Positions 48,779 to 58,569 of a DNA stretch of 64,000 nt are shown piece after piece. A program made the position numbers and the translations under genes. Under the pieces are notes generated by a model that worked only from the letters and a program-made list of their open reading frames with translations, did not search any database and had not been told where the DNA came from. The stretch lies in contig DASXLL010000009.1 in NCBI GenBank assembly GCA_036496265.1, positions 1 to 64,000 on the forward strand, read 5' to 3'. The first letter of the stretch is position 1, and each line of letters starts with the position of its first letter. This stretch comes from CAYLLN01 sp036496265. GTDB lineage: Bacteria > Planctomycetota > Planctomycetia > Pirellulales > Pirellulaceae.

Positions 48779-51283
48779 GTGTCTGCTGAATTTTCATCGC
48801 CGACGGCTTCAACGATGAAGTCGGCCGCCCAATCTCTGCTGAGTGAAGCCGAATTTCGGCGATTGCTGGAGCGATTGCCTGCGGGCGCGTATATGTGCGA
48901 CCGCAATGGCCTGATAACGTATTTCAACGATCAAGCCGCGACGCTGTGGGGCCGCAAGCCGACATTAGGCGACCCGATTGATCGGTTTTGTGGTTCGTTC
49001 AAGCTTTATTTATCCGATGGCTCGCCCATTCAGCATCAAGACTGCTGGATGGCCAAGGCGCTGCAGACCGGCCAGGATTTCACGGGCCAGGAGATCGTAA
49101 TCGAGCGGCCGGACGGGACGCGCCGCACCGCGTTGGCCCATGCCAGCCCGCTGCGAAACGAAGCGGGTGAAATCGTTGGCGCGGTCAACGTTCTCGTCGA
49201 TATCACCGACCGCGATCGAGCCGAGCAAACGCAGCGTTTGTTGGCTTCCATCGTCGAATCGTCGGACGACGCGATCGTCAGCAAATCGCTGACGGGGATT
49301 ATTCGTAGTTGGAACTCCGGCGCTCAGCGGCTTTTTGGTTATTTGCCGGAAGAAGTGATTGGCAAGCCGATCACGATTATCATTCCGCCCGAACGCCAAC
49401 ATGAAGAAGAAGCAATCCTCACAAAGTTGCGACGCGGCGAGCGGGTTGACCATTACGACACGATCCGTGTGACGAAGGATGGCAGGCGGCTGGATATCTC
49501 GTTGACGATCTCGCCGATCAGGGATGCCAACGGAAAAGTCGTCGCTGTTTCGAAGGTTGCCCGCGACATCACGTCGAAAAAACAGGCGGAGCAATCGCTG
49601 GTGCTGCTGAAGGATGAACTCGCTTCGCAGCTTACGGATTTGCGGCGACTGCACGACATGAGCACGCGCCTCTCGAAAACACTCGATTTGAAAATGATTC
49701 TGGAGGAAACGCTGCGAACGGCGACCGCGATTGAGAATACCGACATGGGAATGATTTCGCTGGTCGATTCAGAAACAGGCGCGCTCAAATTGGCGACCAA
49801 CCTGGGGATTGAGCCGGATTTTTTGAGCCTGGTGCAGCGGGCCCCGTCGGGAGTCGGCGCTCTTGGCGTTTGTTATGCCGAAAAACGCCGCGTGATTGTG
49901 GAAGAAACGGAAACGGATCCCATTTTCAATGACTATCGCGATGCGGCGCGCTTGGCGGGTTTTCGCGCGGTGCATAGCACCCCGTTGATTACGCGCGCCG
50001 GCCGGCTGGTTGGCGTTTTATCGACGCATTTCCGTTCGCCGCGCAAACCCACGGATCGAACGATGCACCTGGGCGATCTTTGTGCTCGCCAGGCAGTCGA
50101 ATTCATCGAAAATGCCAGGCTCTATTCAGAGCTGCAGTCGAGCAACCGCTCGAAGGACGAATTCCTGGCCGTGCTGGCTCACGAGCTGCGCAATCCGCTG
50201 GCGCCGATTCGCAATTCGTTGCACATCCTGCGGCTGTCGGGTGAGTTGACTCCCGCGGGCGAAAAAATCCAGGAAGTGATGGAGCGGCAGGTCGATCATC
50301 TGGTGCGGATGGTTGATGATTTGCTCGAAGTCTCGCGCATCTCGCGCGGAAAGATCGAACTGCGACGGCAGCCTCTCGAACTGGCGACCGCGATTTTGAA
50401 CGCCGTGGAGACCAGCCGGCCGCTGATCGACGAAGCCGGACATCAATTGGCCATCAGCATTCCGCCGCAGCCGCTGACGTTGAACGCGGACTCGGTGCGC
50501 CTGTCCCAAATCATCGCGAACGTGTTGAATAACGCGGCGAAATACACTGATCCCGGCGGGCAAATTTGGCTGACGGCTCAGCCGGAAGAGGACGAAGTTT
50601 TGATTTCGATCCGCGACACGGGGATCGGCATTCCGCGGGACAAGCTCAATCACGTTTTTGACATGTTCGCTCAGATTCAGCCCGCCGGACGGCGAACGAC
50701 GGGGGGTCTGGGAATTGGCCTGACGCTCGTAAAGCGACTGACGGAAATGCATGGCGGGCGCGTGGAAGTCGCCAGCGCGGGGCCAGGCCAGGGCAGCGAA
50801 TTCACGATTCGACTGCCGTTGGAGAAATCGCTCCCCGAACCGCCACCGGCAGCGGAGCCACGATTGCCCGATCCACGCACGGCGCTGTCGGAGCGGCGGA
50901 TTCTCGTCGTCGATGATAACCGAGACGCGGCTGACAGCCTCGGGCTGTTTCTCAAGTTCATGGGAGCGGCGGTGCATGTCGCATACGACGGCGGCAGCGC
51001 GTTGGAATCGCTGCCTAACTTCCGGCCGGAAATCGTACTGCTCGATGTCGGGATGCCGGTGCTCGACGGTTTTGAAGTTGCCCGCCGAATGCGACAGCTT
51101 CCCGAGGGGCAAAATATCCTGCTCGTCGCAGTCACCGGCTGGGGACAAGAAGATGATCGTCGCCGCACGGCAGACGCAGGCTTCGACCAGCACCTCGTGA
51201 AGCCGGTTGATCCGGTGATGCTGCAGAATTTGCTGGCAGCGTTCGATCCGGAGGCGGCAGCGGAAAAGCGATCGGTGGGATAG
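48779..51283 (+). CDS. soluble hybrid histidine kinase (PAS-PAS-GAF-HisKA-HATPase-REC)
   Basis: An 834-residue cytoplasmic signalling protein with no membrane segment. PAS domains at about 22-145 and 155-275 (KSLTGIIRSWNSGAQRLFGY), GAF at about 300-445, HisKA with AHELRNPLAPIRNS (phosphoacceptor His468), HATPase with NVLNNAAKYTDPGG, IRDTGIGIP and GGLGIGLTLVK, and a C-terminal receiver (about 705-825) with phosphoacceptor Asp756 in LLDVGMP. The signal is probably an internal ligand or redox state. The start is GTG with GAGG ten bases upstream; an ATG at 48815 is an alternative. Confidence 0.9.
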   Translation: MSAEFSSPTASTMKSAAQSLLSEAEFRRLLERLPAGAYMCDRNGLITYFNDQAATLWGRKPTLGDPIDRFCGSFKLYLSDGSPIQHQDCWMAKALQTGQDFTGQEIVIERPDGTRRTALAHASPLRNEAGEIVGAVNVLVDITDRDRAEQTQRLLASIVESSDDAIVSKSLTGIIRSWNSGAQRLFGYLPEEVIGKPITIIIPPERQHEEEAILTKLRRGERVDHYDTIRVTKDGRRLDISLTISPIRDANGKVVAVSKVARDITSKKQAEQSLVLLKDELASQLTDLRRLHDMSTRLSKTLDLKMILEETLRTATAIENTDMGMISLVDSETGALKLATNLGIEPDFLSLVQRAPSGVGALGVCYAEKRRVIVEETETDPIFNDYRDAARLAGFRAVHSTPLITRAGRLVGVLSTHFRSPRKPTDRTMHLGDLCARQAVEFIENARLYSELQSSNRSKDEFLAVLAHELRNPLAPIRNSLHILRLSGELTPAGEKIQEVMERQVDHLVRMVDDLLEVSRISRGKIELRRQPLELATAILNAVETSRPLIDEAGHQLAISIPPQPLTLNADSVRLSQIIANVLNNAAKYTDPGGQIWLTAQPEEDEVLISIRDTGIGIPRDKLNHVFDMFAQIQPAGRRTTGGLGIGLTLVKRLTEMHGGRVEVASAGPGQGSEFTIRLPLEKSLPEPPPAAEPRLPDPRTALSERRILVVDDNRDAADSLGLFLKFMGAAVHVAYDGGSALESLPNFRPEIVLLDVGMPVLDGFEVARRMRQLPEGQNILLVAVTGWGQEDDRRRTADAGFDQHLVKPVDPVMLQNLLAAFDPEAAAEKRSVG

Positions 51284-51312
51284 CGAGCCTTTCGGACGGC
51301 TTCTAGCAGCCG

Positions 51313-51394
51313 GTTGAAAAAGGGGACCGGCTCCGAGCCCAACACGCAGAAATACAAAAGACAGTCATGCGAGGTGCCTGTCCTCTTTTTCAAC
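51313..51394. terminator. bidirectional hairpin between convergent kinase and lipoprotein genes
   Basis: GTTGAAAAAGGGGACCGG (51313-51330) and CCTGTCCTCTTTTTCAAC (51377-51394) are complementary with two mismatches. The element follows the kinase stop by 29 bases and ends six bases before the lipoprotein stop, so it could end transcripts from both sides. Confidence 0.65.
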
Positions 51395-51400
51395 ACCTTG

Positions 51401-51925
51401 TTAGCCCTGAACCTGATACCGCTCCTTAATCGGATCGACCTTCTTGGGTGGGCTGATTCCCAGCGGCTTGAGGGCTCGTTCCATCACATCGTCCATGACG
51501 TTCCGAGGGTCTTCAGTGACAACGATTCGGTCACCGGGCAGAATGGCATAGTCGTATTCCGGCGGGATGCGTTTGTTCTCACGATCGAATTCGAGGTCCA
51601 TCTTGTGCAAGCTGCCGCTGGGGAGTTGGCGATAGATCGTGATCGTCGAGCGGCCGAACTTTTTCAAAGCGCCCGTTTGCTCCATCGCCGTTTGCACGTG
51701 TACTGGCTCGGTCAGCGACTTCTCCACCGCTTGGGGCTTGCCTTTTTCCGGCCGGATTTCGATCGTGTATTTAGCGGCCGGCGGACCATCGGGTTGCGGG
51801 CCGGGCGTCACTTCAGCGCTGAGCTTCGGCGTGGCCTGCTCTTTGAACATCGAGCAACCAACCAGGCCGGAAAGAATGGCCGACAACGCCAGCACGGTGA
51901 GTCGCCGAAAATCGGGCCGCATCAT
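51401..51925 (-). CDS. lipoprotein with SLBB-like C-terminal motif
   Basis: A 174-residue lipoprotein. The ATG at 51925 has GGAGG eight bases upstream. The signal ends in the lipobox LVGC. The C-terminal half contains YDYAILPGDRIVVTEDP, resembling the end of SLBB/polysaccharide-export-type domains, and before it VHVQTAMEQTGALKKFGRST. The likely place is the outer membrane or periplasm. No export genes are adjacent. Confidence 0.68.
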   Translation of the reverse strand: MMRPDFRRLTVLALSAILSGLVGCSMFKEQATPKLSAEVTPGPQPDGPPAAKYTIEIRPEKGKPQAVEKSLTEPVHVQTAMEQTGALKKFGRSTITIYRQLPSGSLHKMDLEFDRENKRIPPEYDYAILPGDRIVVTEDPRNVMDDVMERALKPLGISPPKKVDPIKERYQVQG

Positions 51926-52204
51926 CACTAAGCCTCCATGCAAGCAGTGCTGTCGTGCCGGCAAGGTCTATGCAGTCGTTACTAGCTGCGCGGACTATTT
52001 GCCGGATCGTCGCTCGCCGGATTATCGGCAAAGTTTCACGCGGACTTGAGCCGATGCGGAAAAAAAACTTCACGTGCCGACTGCTTTTTCAGGGGCAAGG
52101 CGGCGGCGCGAACGACTTGCTCGAGCACATCCTCCAGGATTTGCTCGACGCTGAACGCAATCGCTGGCTACTAACAAAACCGCCGATTGAGATTGGATTC
52201 CTAA

Positions 52205-52447
52205 TCAGCGCAATCGCTTAGACTTTGGAGCACCGTTGGAGCGAGGCTTCAAACTGGTCACAAGAAGCAAATCAACGATTTCGATGGTATCGTCCTCGAT
52301 GCAGCCCACTCCAATTGTGCGTCCGCCAGGAGATTGTGAGAGGAACTCAGGATGCTCCACGGGAAGTACTCGACCGTCGGCCAAATGAATATCGAACGGT
52401 TTGAACGGCCGCACTTGATGCATTCGCTGTAACTGCTCGATGGTCAT
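52205..52447 (-). CDS. 80-residue conserved small protein, unknown
   Basis: A short soluble protein that I recall as recurrent in planctomycete and verrucomicrobial genomes, without known function. MTIEQLQRMHQVRPFKPFDI and HLADGRVLPVEHPEFL are the characteristic stretches, followed by a beta-hairpin-like TIGVGCIEDDTIEIVDLLLV. GGAGG precedes the ATG. The gene stands alone. Confidence 0.65.
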   Translation of the reverse strand: MTIEQLQRMHQVRPFKPFDIHLADGRVLPVEHPEFLSQSPGGRTIGVGCIEDDTIEIVDLLLVTSLKPRSNGAPKSKRLR

Positions 52448-52505
52448 AAGGTTCCTCCGACTAAATTATAGCTCCCGTTCCTTGGGTGCCTACAATTACC
52501 AGCGA

Positions 52506-53741
52506 TTACTGATGTCCAGCCAGCTCCGTCGCCGCTTGGACCTTGCGGATGGCGATCATGTAAGCGGCCGTGCGGAGATTGCAGTGGCTGGTGTTGTGCT
52601 CGCTCCAGACGGCGTCGAACGCGCGGGTGAGCACCGCGTCGAGCTCCTGGCGGACGCGGTTGAGGCCCCAGCGGTAATACTGCAGATTTTGCACCCACTC
52701 GAAATAGCTCACGGTGACACCGCCCGCGTTGGCAAGAATGTCCGGCAGGATTCGGATGCCGCGGTTGTAGAGCAATTCGTCCGCATCGGGATCGACGGGG
52801 GCATTAGCCGCTTCGATGATCATTGGGGCGCGAATGGAGGCGGCATTTTTGGCCGTGATGACGCCGCCAAGCGCGGCGGGAATCAGCAAATCGACGTCGA
52901 GCGTCAGCAGCTCGTCGTTAGAGATTTTGTCGGCTTGCGTGTAACCCTGCAGGAGGCCGTTGTTGTTCAGGGCGTGCTTGAGCATGGCCGGAATATCGAG
53001 GCCGTCGGCTTTGTAATACGCCCCGGTTTGGTCACCGACGGCGACGACTTTGTATTCCGATTCATAGAGAAACTTGGCGGCATGGGAGCCAACGTTGCCG
53101 AAGCCTTGGAGAGCGACTGACAAATGCTGCGGCTTGCGGCCGAGGTGCGACAGGAACTTGAAGGCCAGAATGCCGACGCCGCGGCCGGTCGCCTCTTCGC
53201 GGCCTTCGATGCCGTATTGCTCGACCGGTTTGCCGGTGACGCAGGCCGGGTTGAAGCCGTGATATTTTTCCCACTGGTTGCGAATCCAAGCCATTTCGCG
53301 CCACGAAGTGCCCATATCGGGGGCAGGAATGTCCTTGTCGGGGCCGAGGACATCGTGAATCTGGTCAATGAACCGCCGTGTGATCCGCTGCAGCTCTTTC
53401 ACGCTGAGCTTGCGCGGGTCGATGGCGATGCCGCCTTTCGCTCCGCCGTAGGGCAGATCGACCACGGCCGTTTTCCAGGTCATCAGCGTGGCCAGCGCCC
53501 GGACTTCGTCGAGATCGACCTCTTGATGGTATCGCAGGCCGCCTTTCATCGGCCCTCGCGAATCGTCGTGCTGCACGCGGTAGCCGATAAACGTTTCCAG
53601 TCGGCCATCGTCCATTTCGACCGGGATTTCGACCTGCACCTCGCGTTTGGGAACGATCATCATCCGCCGAACGGCCGGATGGAGGCCCAGTTTTTCGGCG
53701 GCTTTGTTGAAATAATGTTGAACGGCTTCGTGCGATTTCAT
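52506..53741 (-). CDS. gdhA: Glu/Leu/Phe/Val-type dehydrogenase, probably glutamate dehydrogenase
   Basis: A 411-residue NAD(P)-dependent dehydrogenase. Start at the ATG at 53741. N-terminal catalytic domain with DDSRGPMKGGLRYHQEVDLD and the catalytic Lys in PYGGAKGGIAIDP; PAPDMGT region; Rossmann domain with LQGFGNVGSHAAKFL; and the C-terminal EAANAPVDPDAD and ILPDILANAGGVTVSYFEWVQN. Length and motifs fit hexameric GDH, which joins 2-oxoglutarate and ammonia. The specific cofactor cannot be read by eye. Confidence 0.9.
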   Translation of the reverse strand: MKSHEAVQHYFNKAAEKLGLHPAVRRMMIVPKREVQVEIPVEMDDGRLETFIGYRVQHDDSRGPMKGGLRYHQEVDLDEVRALATLMTWKTAVVDLPYGGAKGGIAIDPRKLSVKELQRITRRFIDQIHDVLGPDKDIPAPDMGTSWREMAWIRNQWEKYHGFNPACVTGKPVEQYGIEGREEATGRGVGILAFKFLSHLGRKPQHLSVALQGFGNVGSHAAKFLYESEYKVVAVGDQTGAYYKADGLDIPAMLKHALNNNGLLQGYTQADKISNDELLTLDVDLLIPAALGGVITAKNAASIRAPMIIEAANAPVDPDADELLYNRGIRILPDILANAGGVTVSYFEWVQNLQYYRWGLNRVRQELDAVLTRAFDAVWSEHNTSHCNLRTAAYMIAIRKVQAATELAGHQ

Positions 53742-53936
53742 GTGGTCGAAATTTAGGAGAGGAATGAGACCGGTGCAGGTCACAATAAATATTACGACAT
53801 GGAATTCTACGACATTGGGAGCCGTTTGCGGGGCGACGGCGGGGCGTCCGTTTCTTTCGCCGACACTACCGAGGCGTTAAACTGAACCTGTTATGTCTAG
53901 AAAATAGTCGCCGCACGAACGCCTTCGACTGAACCC

Positions 53937-56900
53937 ATGTCGCTCTCGGATTTTTGGAAGCTGCTGGCCGATAGTCGCTTGCTGTCGGCCGCGCAGGTGC
54001 AGCGGCTGGCAACTGATTTTCAAGCAGAAAAACCGCCGAGCGAACAGACGGTCAAAGTTGCTGCGCAATGGCTGATGGACCTGCGGGCCATTGGCAAGTA
54101 TCAGGCCCAGGTGCTCGTGGCGGGAAAATCGGGACCTTTCTTCTTCGGCGAGTACAAAGTTTATGAGCGGATCGACAAAGGGCGGTTGGCGGGCTGCTAT
54201 CGAGCGCTTCATAACGCCAGCAAATATTGCGTGAACTTGCGGTTCGCGACCGGCTTGCTTTTGAAAGAACCGCAGCAATGGGCAGCGGCCAGCGAGAACG
54301 CTGCGCTGGCAATGCAAATCAATTCGCCCTATGTGCAGCGGTGTTTTGAAACAGTCGATTTGACGCGGTTCAAGTTCATCGTCAGCGAAGACGTCCGCGG
54401 CGGTGGACTGGAAGAGGCGCTGGCAACGAGCGGCAAGCTGCCGCCGGCCGAGGCCTGCCGGCTGATGCGGCAGGTGGCGCTCGGTATGGCTGCGATGCAC
54501 GCCGCGGGACGCGCGCACGGCGATTTGCGGCCGGCGAATGTTTTGCTGGAGACCTTTGGCAATCAGCCGCCGAATGTCAAGTTGCTCTACGACGCGGCAG
54601 CGCTGCCGGCGGCGTTGGATTTATCGCAGCTTCAGGAGGGCAGCCGCTTAGCACTCCTGGCCGACTACCTCGCGCCCGAACTGCTTGCTGCGGGGCGCGT
54701 GCCGGACGCGCTGAGCGATATTTATGGCCTGGGGGCAATGCTGTATGCGCTGCTGTCAGGTAAGCCGCCATTCGCGGGCGGCGAGGTGCAGCAAAAACTG
54801 AAGCGACAGCTCAGCGAGCCGGCGCGGCCGCTGGAGACGATGGGTGTGCCGCAGCCGCTGGCCCAGCTCGTCTCGTATTTAATGGCCAAAAATCCGGGCG
54901 TCCGTTATCAATCGGCGGCTCAGGTCGCGGACCAACTGGCAATGTTCGTGCCCCCAGCCAGTTTATCCAGCGGACCGCCGCCGCCGCCGCCGACGTTCGC
55001 ACTATATGAACAATACCTGCAGCAGAAGCCGCCGCCGGTCGTGAAGCAGCCAGCGCGGCCGCAACCAGCGCCGGTTCCAGTCGCTCAGCCGGTGCCGCAG
55101 ATCGCCGCCAGCCGCGCGCCAGGCAACGATGACCGCACCGTGGCCATCACTGCGCCGCCGCCTGGCGAATTCAGCATTAAAACGCAGCCGGTGCCGCGGG
55201 CGACGAATGCCGCGAATGACATCGCGCGGCAGCGCAAGGAGCGGCAGAAGCGGAATCTGTTGCTGGTCGGGATCGGCGGGCTGGCGTTACTGGCGTTCAT
55301 TGTCCTGGGCGGCACTCTGTTTTTGCTCACGCGTCCGCAGCCGACAACCAAGACAGTCGCGACGGTCGAACCGACGACGCCGACGGCGGTGCCAGCCGAT
55401 GCACAAAAGGCAGAGAACGATGGCGGGGCCAAATTAACGCCTGCCGATGGCGATCAGCAGGCATCTGCAGCCGGCGACAATCCGCCTGCGGCCACCAAAA
55501 TGGTCAGCTCCTCCATGCCGCCGATTCAGCAAGTCGTGAAAGATGACGGCAAGCTACTGTGGGCTTCGCCGACGAACGGCAAGCCGATCACGTTTCGTTG
55601 CATGCCGCCCGAGGGTGAGGTATTCATCATCATCAGGCCCGCAGCCATGCTGGCCAGCGAGGAAGGCCGCCGCGTGATCGCCGCACTGGGACCAGCCCAT
55701 GCCGTCGTGCAGCAATCGTTTGAAAAGGCCGCCGGATGCAAATTCGATGAGATCGAGCAGCTCCACATCACGCTGCACGATAGCGGCGGAAAATTCCCAC
55801 GCGTCAGTTATGTGGTCCAAACGGTCAAGCCGCTCTCGAAGCTGGAGCTGCTGGGCCGGTGGGGCGATCCGGACATGACGAAAGAAGGCAACGAGGCGTA
55901 TTACACCGGCCCCAAGACCGCCTATTACATCTCCAATTCGCCCGCGGATGAACGGACGTTCGCGATGGGCGAGGCCCGCGATATGAAGGAAGTCGCCGCC
56001 GCCGCTGGCGACCCGCCACCGGTGTATCGCGACATGGAGCGGCTGCGGCGACTGAGCGACGCGGACCGGCATTTCACGCTGCTGTGTTATCCGCAGTTTT
56101 TGTTCAAAGAAGACGGCGAGCGGCTGTTTGCCGACGAACGGGCGAAAGTGAAGGAGTCGCTGATCTGGCTGCTGGGTGACGATGTTCGGGCGGCTGGCGT
56201 CAGTGCCCATTTTGCCGAGGAGTTCTATTTCGAAGCCCGGCTGAGATCATCGCTCGACAAAGAGCCGTCTGCCCTGGCCGCGGATTTGCGCGAGCGGCTC
56301 TCGGAGATTCCCGGCTCAATCGAAGATTATTTCGTGTCACTGAGCGCGCCGCCGTTTTGGAAAAAACTTTCCAATCGCTATCCTTTGATGATTCGTGAGC
56401 TGCAAAACCAGATGCGTGTGGGCGTCGAAAATGAGATGGCTCTGATCAACGCCGTTTTGCCCATGACCGCCGCCCACAATTTGGTGCTCGGTGGCGAGTT
56501 GCTGATGTCAACCGCGCCGGGCCCGGCGGCCTCGCTCGCCAGCAATAACGGCAGTGCCGCGCCAGCCTCCAGCGGCCCGAAGACGTTGGCCGAAGCCCTG
56601 CAGATAAAAACGTCGTACAATTTCGATAACCAGTCGCTCGAATTCGCGATGCGCGACCTGGCGGACGATGTGCAGGGTAACTTGAAGAACGCCCCGTTCG
56701 AGTTCGTGATCAAGATCATCGGCGACGATCTCAAGCTGGACGGCATTACACGCAATCAATCGATCCGCGACTTCAAACAGGAGAATCAAACGGTCGCCGA
56801 CATTCTCACCGCGCTCGTTCGCAAAGCGAACCCCGTGACGACCGTCAAAGATCCGTCGGAAAAAGATCAGAAGCTCGTGTGGTGCGTTGGGCCGGATCCT

Positions 56901-57005
56901 GATAGCCCCGGGAAACAAGTCGTATTGATCACCACTCGCAACGCCGCCAACGCGAAGAAATACACGCTGCCGCCGAATTTTGTGGAGAAGAGCGCGAAGA
57001 AATAA
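53937..57005 (+). CDS. membrane pseudokinase with periplasmic STN-like domain
   Basis: A 1022-residue protein with a serine/threonine-kinase-like fold (about 70-345), a Pro-rich linker, one membrane segment (about 438-465) and a large exported part. Catalytic residues are missing: the VAIK position reads CVNLR (98-102), HRD reads HGD (194-196, HGDLRPAN), and DFG is not evident (LLYDAA). APE (LAPEL, 245-249) and SDIYGLGAMLY (260-270) are kept. The C-terminal 150 residues (NFDNQSLEFAMRDLADDV, then NQSIRDFKQENQTVADIL) resemble the STN-like domain. Probably a scaffold or sensor, not an active kinase. Confidence 0.82.
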   Translation: MSLSDFWKLLADSRLLSAAQVQRLATDFQAEKPPSEQTVKVAAQWLMDLRAIGKYQAQVLVAGKSGPFFFGEYKVYERIDKGRLAGCYRALHNASKYCVNLRFATGLLLKEPQQWAAASENAALAMQINSPYVQRCFETVDLTRFKFIVSEDVRGGGLEEALATSGKLPPAEACRLMRQVALGMAAMHAAGRAHGDLRPANVLLETFGNQPPNVKLLYDAAALPAALDLSQLQEGSRLALLADYLAPELLAAGRVPDALSDIYGLGAMLYALLSGKPPFAGGEVQQKLKRQLSEPARPLETMGVPQPLAQLVSYLMAKNPGVRYQSAAQVADQLAMFVPPASLSSGPPPPPPTFALYEQYLQQKPPPVVKQPARPQPAPVPVAQPVPQIAASRAPGNDDRTVAITAPPPGEFSIKTQPVPRATNAANDIARQRKERQKRNLLLVGIGGLALLAFIVLGGTLFLLTRPQPTTKTVATVEPTTPTAVPADAQKAENDGGAKLTPADGDQQASAAGDNPPAATKMVSSSMPPIQQVVKDDGKLLWASPTNGKPITFRCMPPEGEVFIIIRPAAMLASEEGRRVIAALGPAHAVVQQSFEKAAGCKFDEIEQLHITLHDSGGKFPRVSYVVQTVKPLSKLELLGRWGDPDMTKEGNEAYYTGPKTAYYISNSPADERTFAMGEARDMKEVAAAAGDPPPVYRDMERLRRLSDADRHFTLLCYPQFLFKEDGERLFADERAKVKESLIWLLGDDVRAAGVSAHFAEEFYFEARLRSSLDKEPSALAADLRERLSEIPGSIEDYFVSLSAPPFWKKLSNRYPLMIRELQNQMRVGVENEMALINAVLPMTAAHNLVLGGELLMSTAPGPAASLASNNGSAAPASSGPKTLAEALQIKTSYNFDNQSLEFAMRDLADDVQGNLKNAPFEFVIKIIGDDLKLDGITRNQSIRDFKQENQTVADILTALVRKANPVTTVKDPSEKDQKLVWCVGPDPDSPGKQVVLITTRNAANAKKYTLPPNFVEKSAKK

Positions 57006-57060
57006 CCGGCGAGCGGGAGGCGTCAGTCTCCCGGTCATGACAACTACGAAAGAACTCCCA

Positions 57061-58539
57061 ATGAACAATCGTTTCCAACGACACGGGCCCCAATCAGTTC
57101 AGCGCTCAGTACTGAGTACTACGTACTCAGTACCAAGTACTTTGACCTTAGCAGGGATTGCATTGTTTTTCGCGATCGCCGTTGCGTCGGCAGCCGCACT
57201 TGCAGCGGATGCCCGTGGCCCTAACATCATCTTCATCCTGGCCGATGATCTCGGCTATGGCGACGTCGGCTGCTATGGCCAAAAGCGAATTCAGACGCCG
57301 AACATCGATCGCCTGGCGAAGGAAGGGCTGCGGTTCACCGATTTCTATGCCGGCTGCACAGTCTGCGCCCCCTCGCGCTGCGTGCTGATGACCGGCTATC
57401 ACACGGGCCATGCTCACATTCGCGGCAACGCGGGCAAAGAGCGGCCGGAGATTCAGGTGCTGCGCGACAGCGATGTGACGGTGGCCGAAGTGCTCAAGAA
57501 AGCCGGCTACGCGACGGCGTTGTGCGGCAAGTGGGGCCTGGGCGACGAAGGCACGATCGGGACGCCGAACAAGCACGGCTTCGATTACTTCTTCGGCTAT
57601 TTCAATCAATTCCACGCCCACAACTACTATCCGGCTTATCTCATCAAAAATGAGGACCGCTACCCGCTGAAAAATGTCGTGCCGGGCGAGGGGCCGTTTG
57701 GCGTTGGCGTGGCAACGAAACAAGTCGAGTACAGCGCCGATCTCATCACCGCCGAAGCCTTGAAATGGGTCGAGGAGCACCATCGGCAGCCGTTCTTCCT
57801 CTACTACTCTCCGACGCTGCCGCACGCCAACAACGAAGGCGGTCAGAACGGCATGGAAGTGCCGGAGCTTGGCGAATATGCGAGCACCGACTGGCCGCCG
57901 CAGCAAAAGGCTCACGCGGCGATGATCACGCGAATGGACGCCGATGTCGGCCGGTTGATGGAGCTGCTCAAAAAGCTGGGCATCGACGACAACACGATCG
58001 TCTTCTTTTCGTCGGACAACGGCCCGCATCGCGAAGGCGGCAACAACCCCGATTTCAACAATAGCAACGGCCCGCTGAAGGGCATCAAGCGCGATCTGAC
58101 CGAAGGCGGCATTCGCGTGCCGTTCATCGCCCGCTGGCCCGGCCACATCTCGCCCGGCGTCAGTCATTTCGCCGGTGGCTTTCAGGACATGATGCTCACC
58201 CTGGCGGAGCTCGCCGGTTCAACGGACGCCGTGCCAAAAAACATCGACGGCTTGTCGATCGTGCCCATGCTCACCGGCAAGCCCGATCAACAAAAACAGC
58301 ACGATTATCTCTACTGGACCTTCTACGAGCGCGGCGGCGGCCAGGCCGCGCGCGTTGGCAATTGGAAAGCCATTCAGCAGCCGATGGATTCGCCCGTGCG
58401 GCTGTATGACCTCTCGAAAGACCTTGGCGAAGAGCACGACGTGGCCGCGCAGCATCCTGACGTTGTCGCCAAGCTTGCGGCGACGATGAAAGCGGCTTAT
58501 ACACCGCATGAGAATTGGAAGATGCCGGGTGAGAAGTAA
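57061..58539 (+). CDS. secreted sulfatase
   Basis: A 492-residue sulfatase of the arylsulfatase/heparan-sulfatase type. The formylglycine motif CAPSR (Cys102) with following VLMTGYHTGH, the metal-binding NIIFILADDLGYGDVG near the N-terminus, the FSSDNGPHREGG stretch and KRDLTEGGIRVPFIARWPG are all present. The signal peptide (LAGIALFFAIAVASAAALAA) is preceded by about 25 residues encoded by a repeat (57105-57141). The substrate is probably a sulfated polysaccharide. The start at 57061 is likely, with 57037 possible. Confidence 0.9.
   Translation: MNNRFQRHGPQSVQRSVLSTTYSVPSTLTLAGIALFFAIAVASAAALAADARGPNIIFILADDLGYGDVGCYGQKRIQTPNIDRLAKEGLRFTDFYAGCTVCAPSRCVLMTGYHTGHAHIRGNAGKERPEIQVLRDSDVTVAEVLKKAGYATALCGKWGLGDEGTIGTPNKHGFDYFFGYFNQFHAHNYYPAYLIKNEDRYPLKNVVPGEGPFGVGVATKQVEYSADLITAEALKWVEEHHRQPFFLYYSPTLPHANNEGGQNGMEVPELGEYASTDWPPQQKAHAAMITRMDADVGRLMELLKKLGIDDNTIVFFSSDNGPHREGGNNPDFNNSNGPLKGIKRDLTEGGIRVPFIARWPGHISPGVSHFAGGFQDMMLTLAELAGSTDAVPKNIDGLSIVPMLTGKPDQQKQHDYLYWTFYERGGGQAARVGNWKAIQQPMDSPVRLYDLSKDLGEEHDVAAQHPDVVAKLAATMKAAYTPHENWKMPGEK
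57105..57141. repeat. CTCAGTACTGAGTACTACGT palindromic repeat in the sulfatase gene
   Basis: CTCAGTACTGAGTACTACGT followed by ACTCAGTACCAAGTACT: overlapping AGTACT and GTACTCAGTAC palindromes of an interspersed-repeat kind, in frame and just before the signal-peptide core; it encodes RSVLSTTYSVPST. Confidence 0.75.
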
Positions 58540-58569
58540 TTCCAAAATCATCCGAACGGCATGCTCCTG

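Noticed and set aside
51955..52221. 88-residue plus-strand open frame in the gap between the lipoprotein and the 80-residue gene
   Set aside because: No ribosome site, mixed composition, overlap with the lipoprotein start region, and no recognisable family; it may be real only from an internal ATG at 52054, but the support is too weak.
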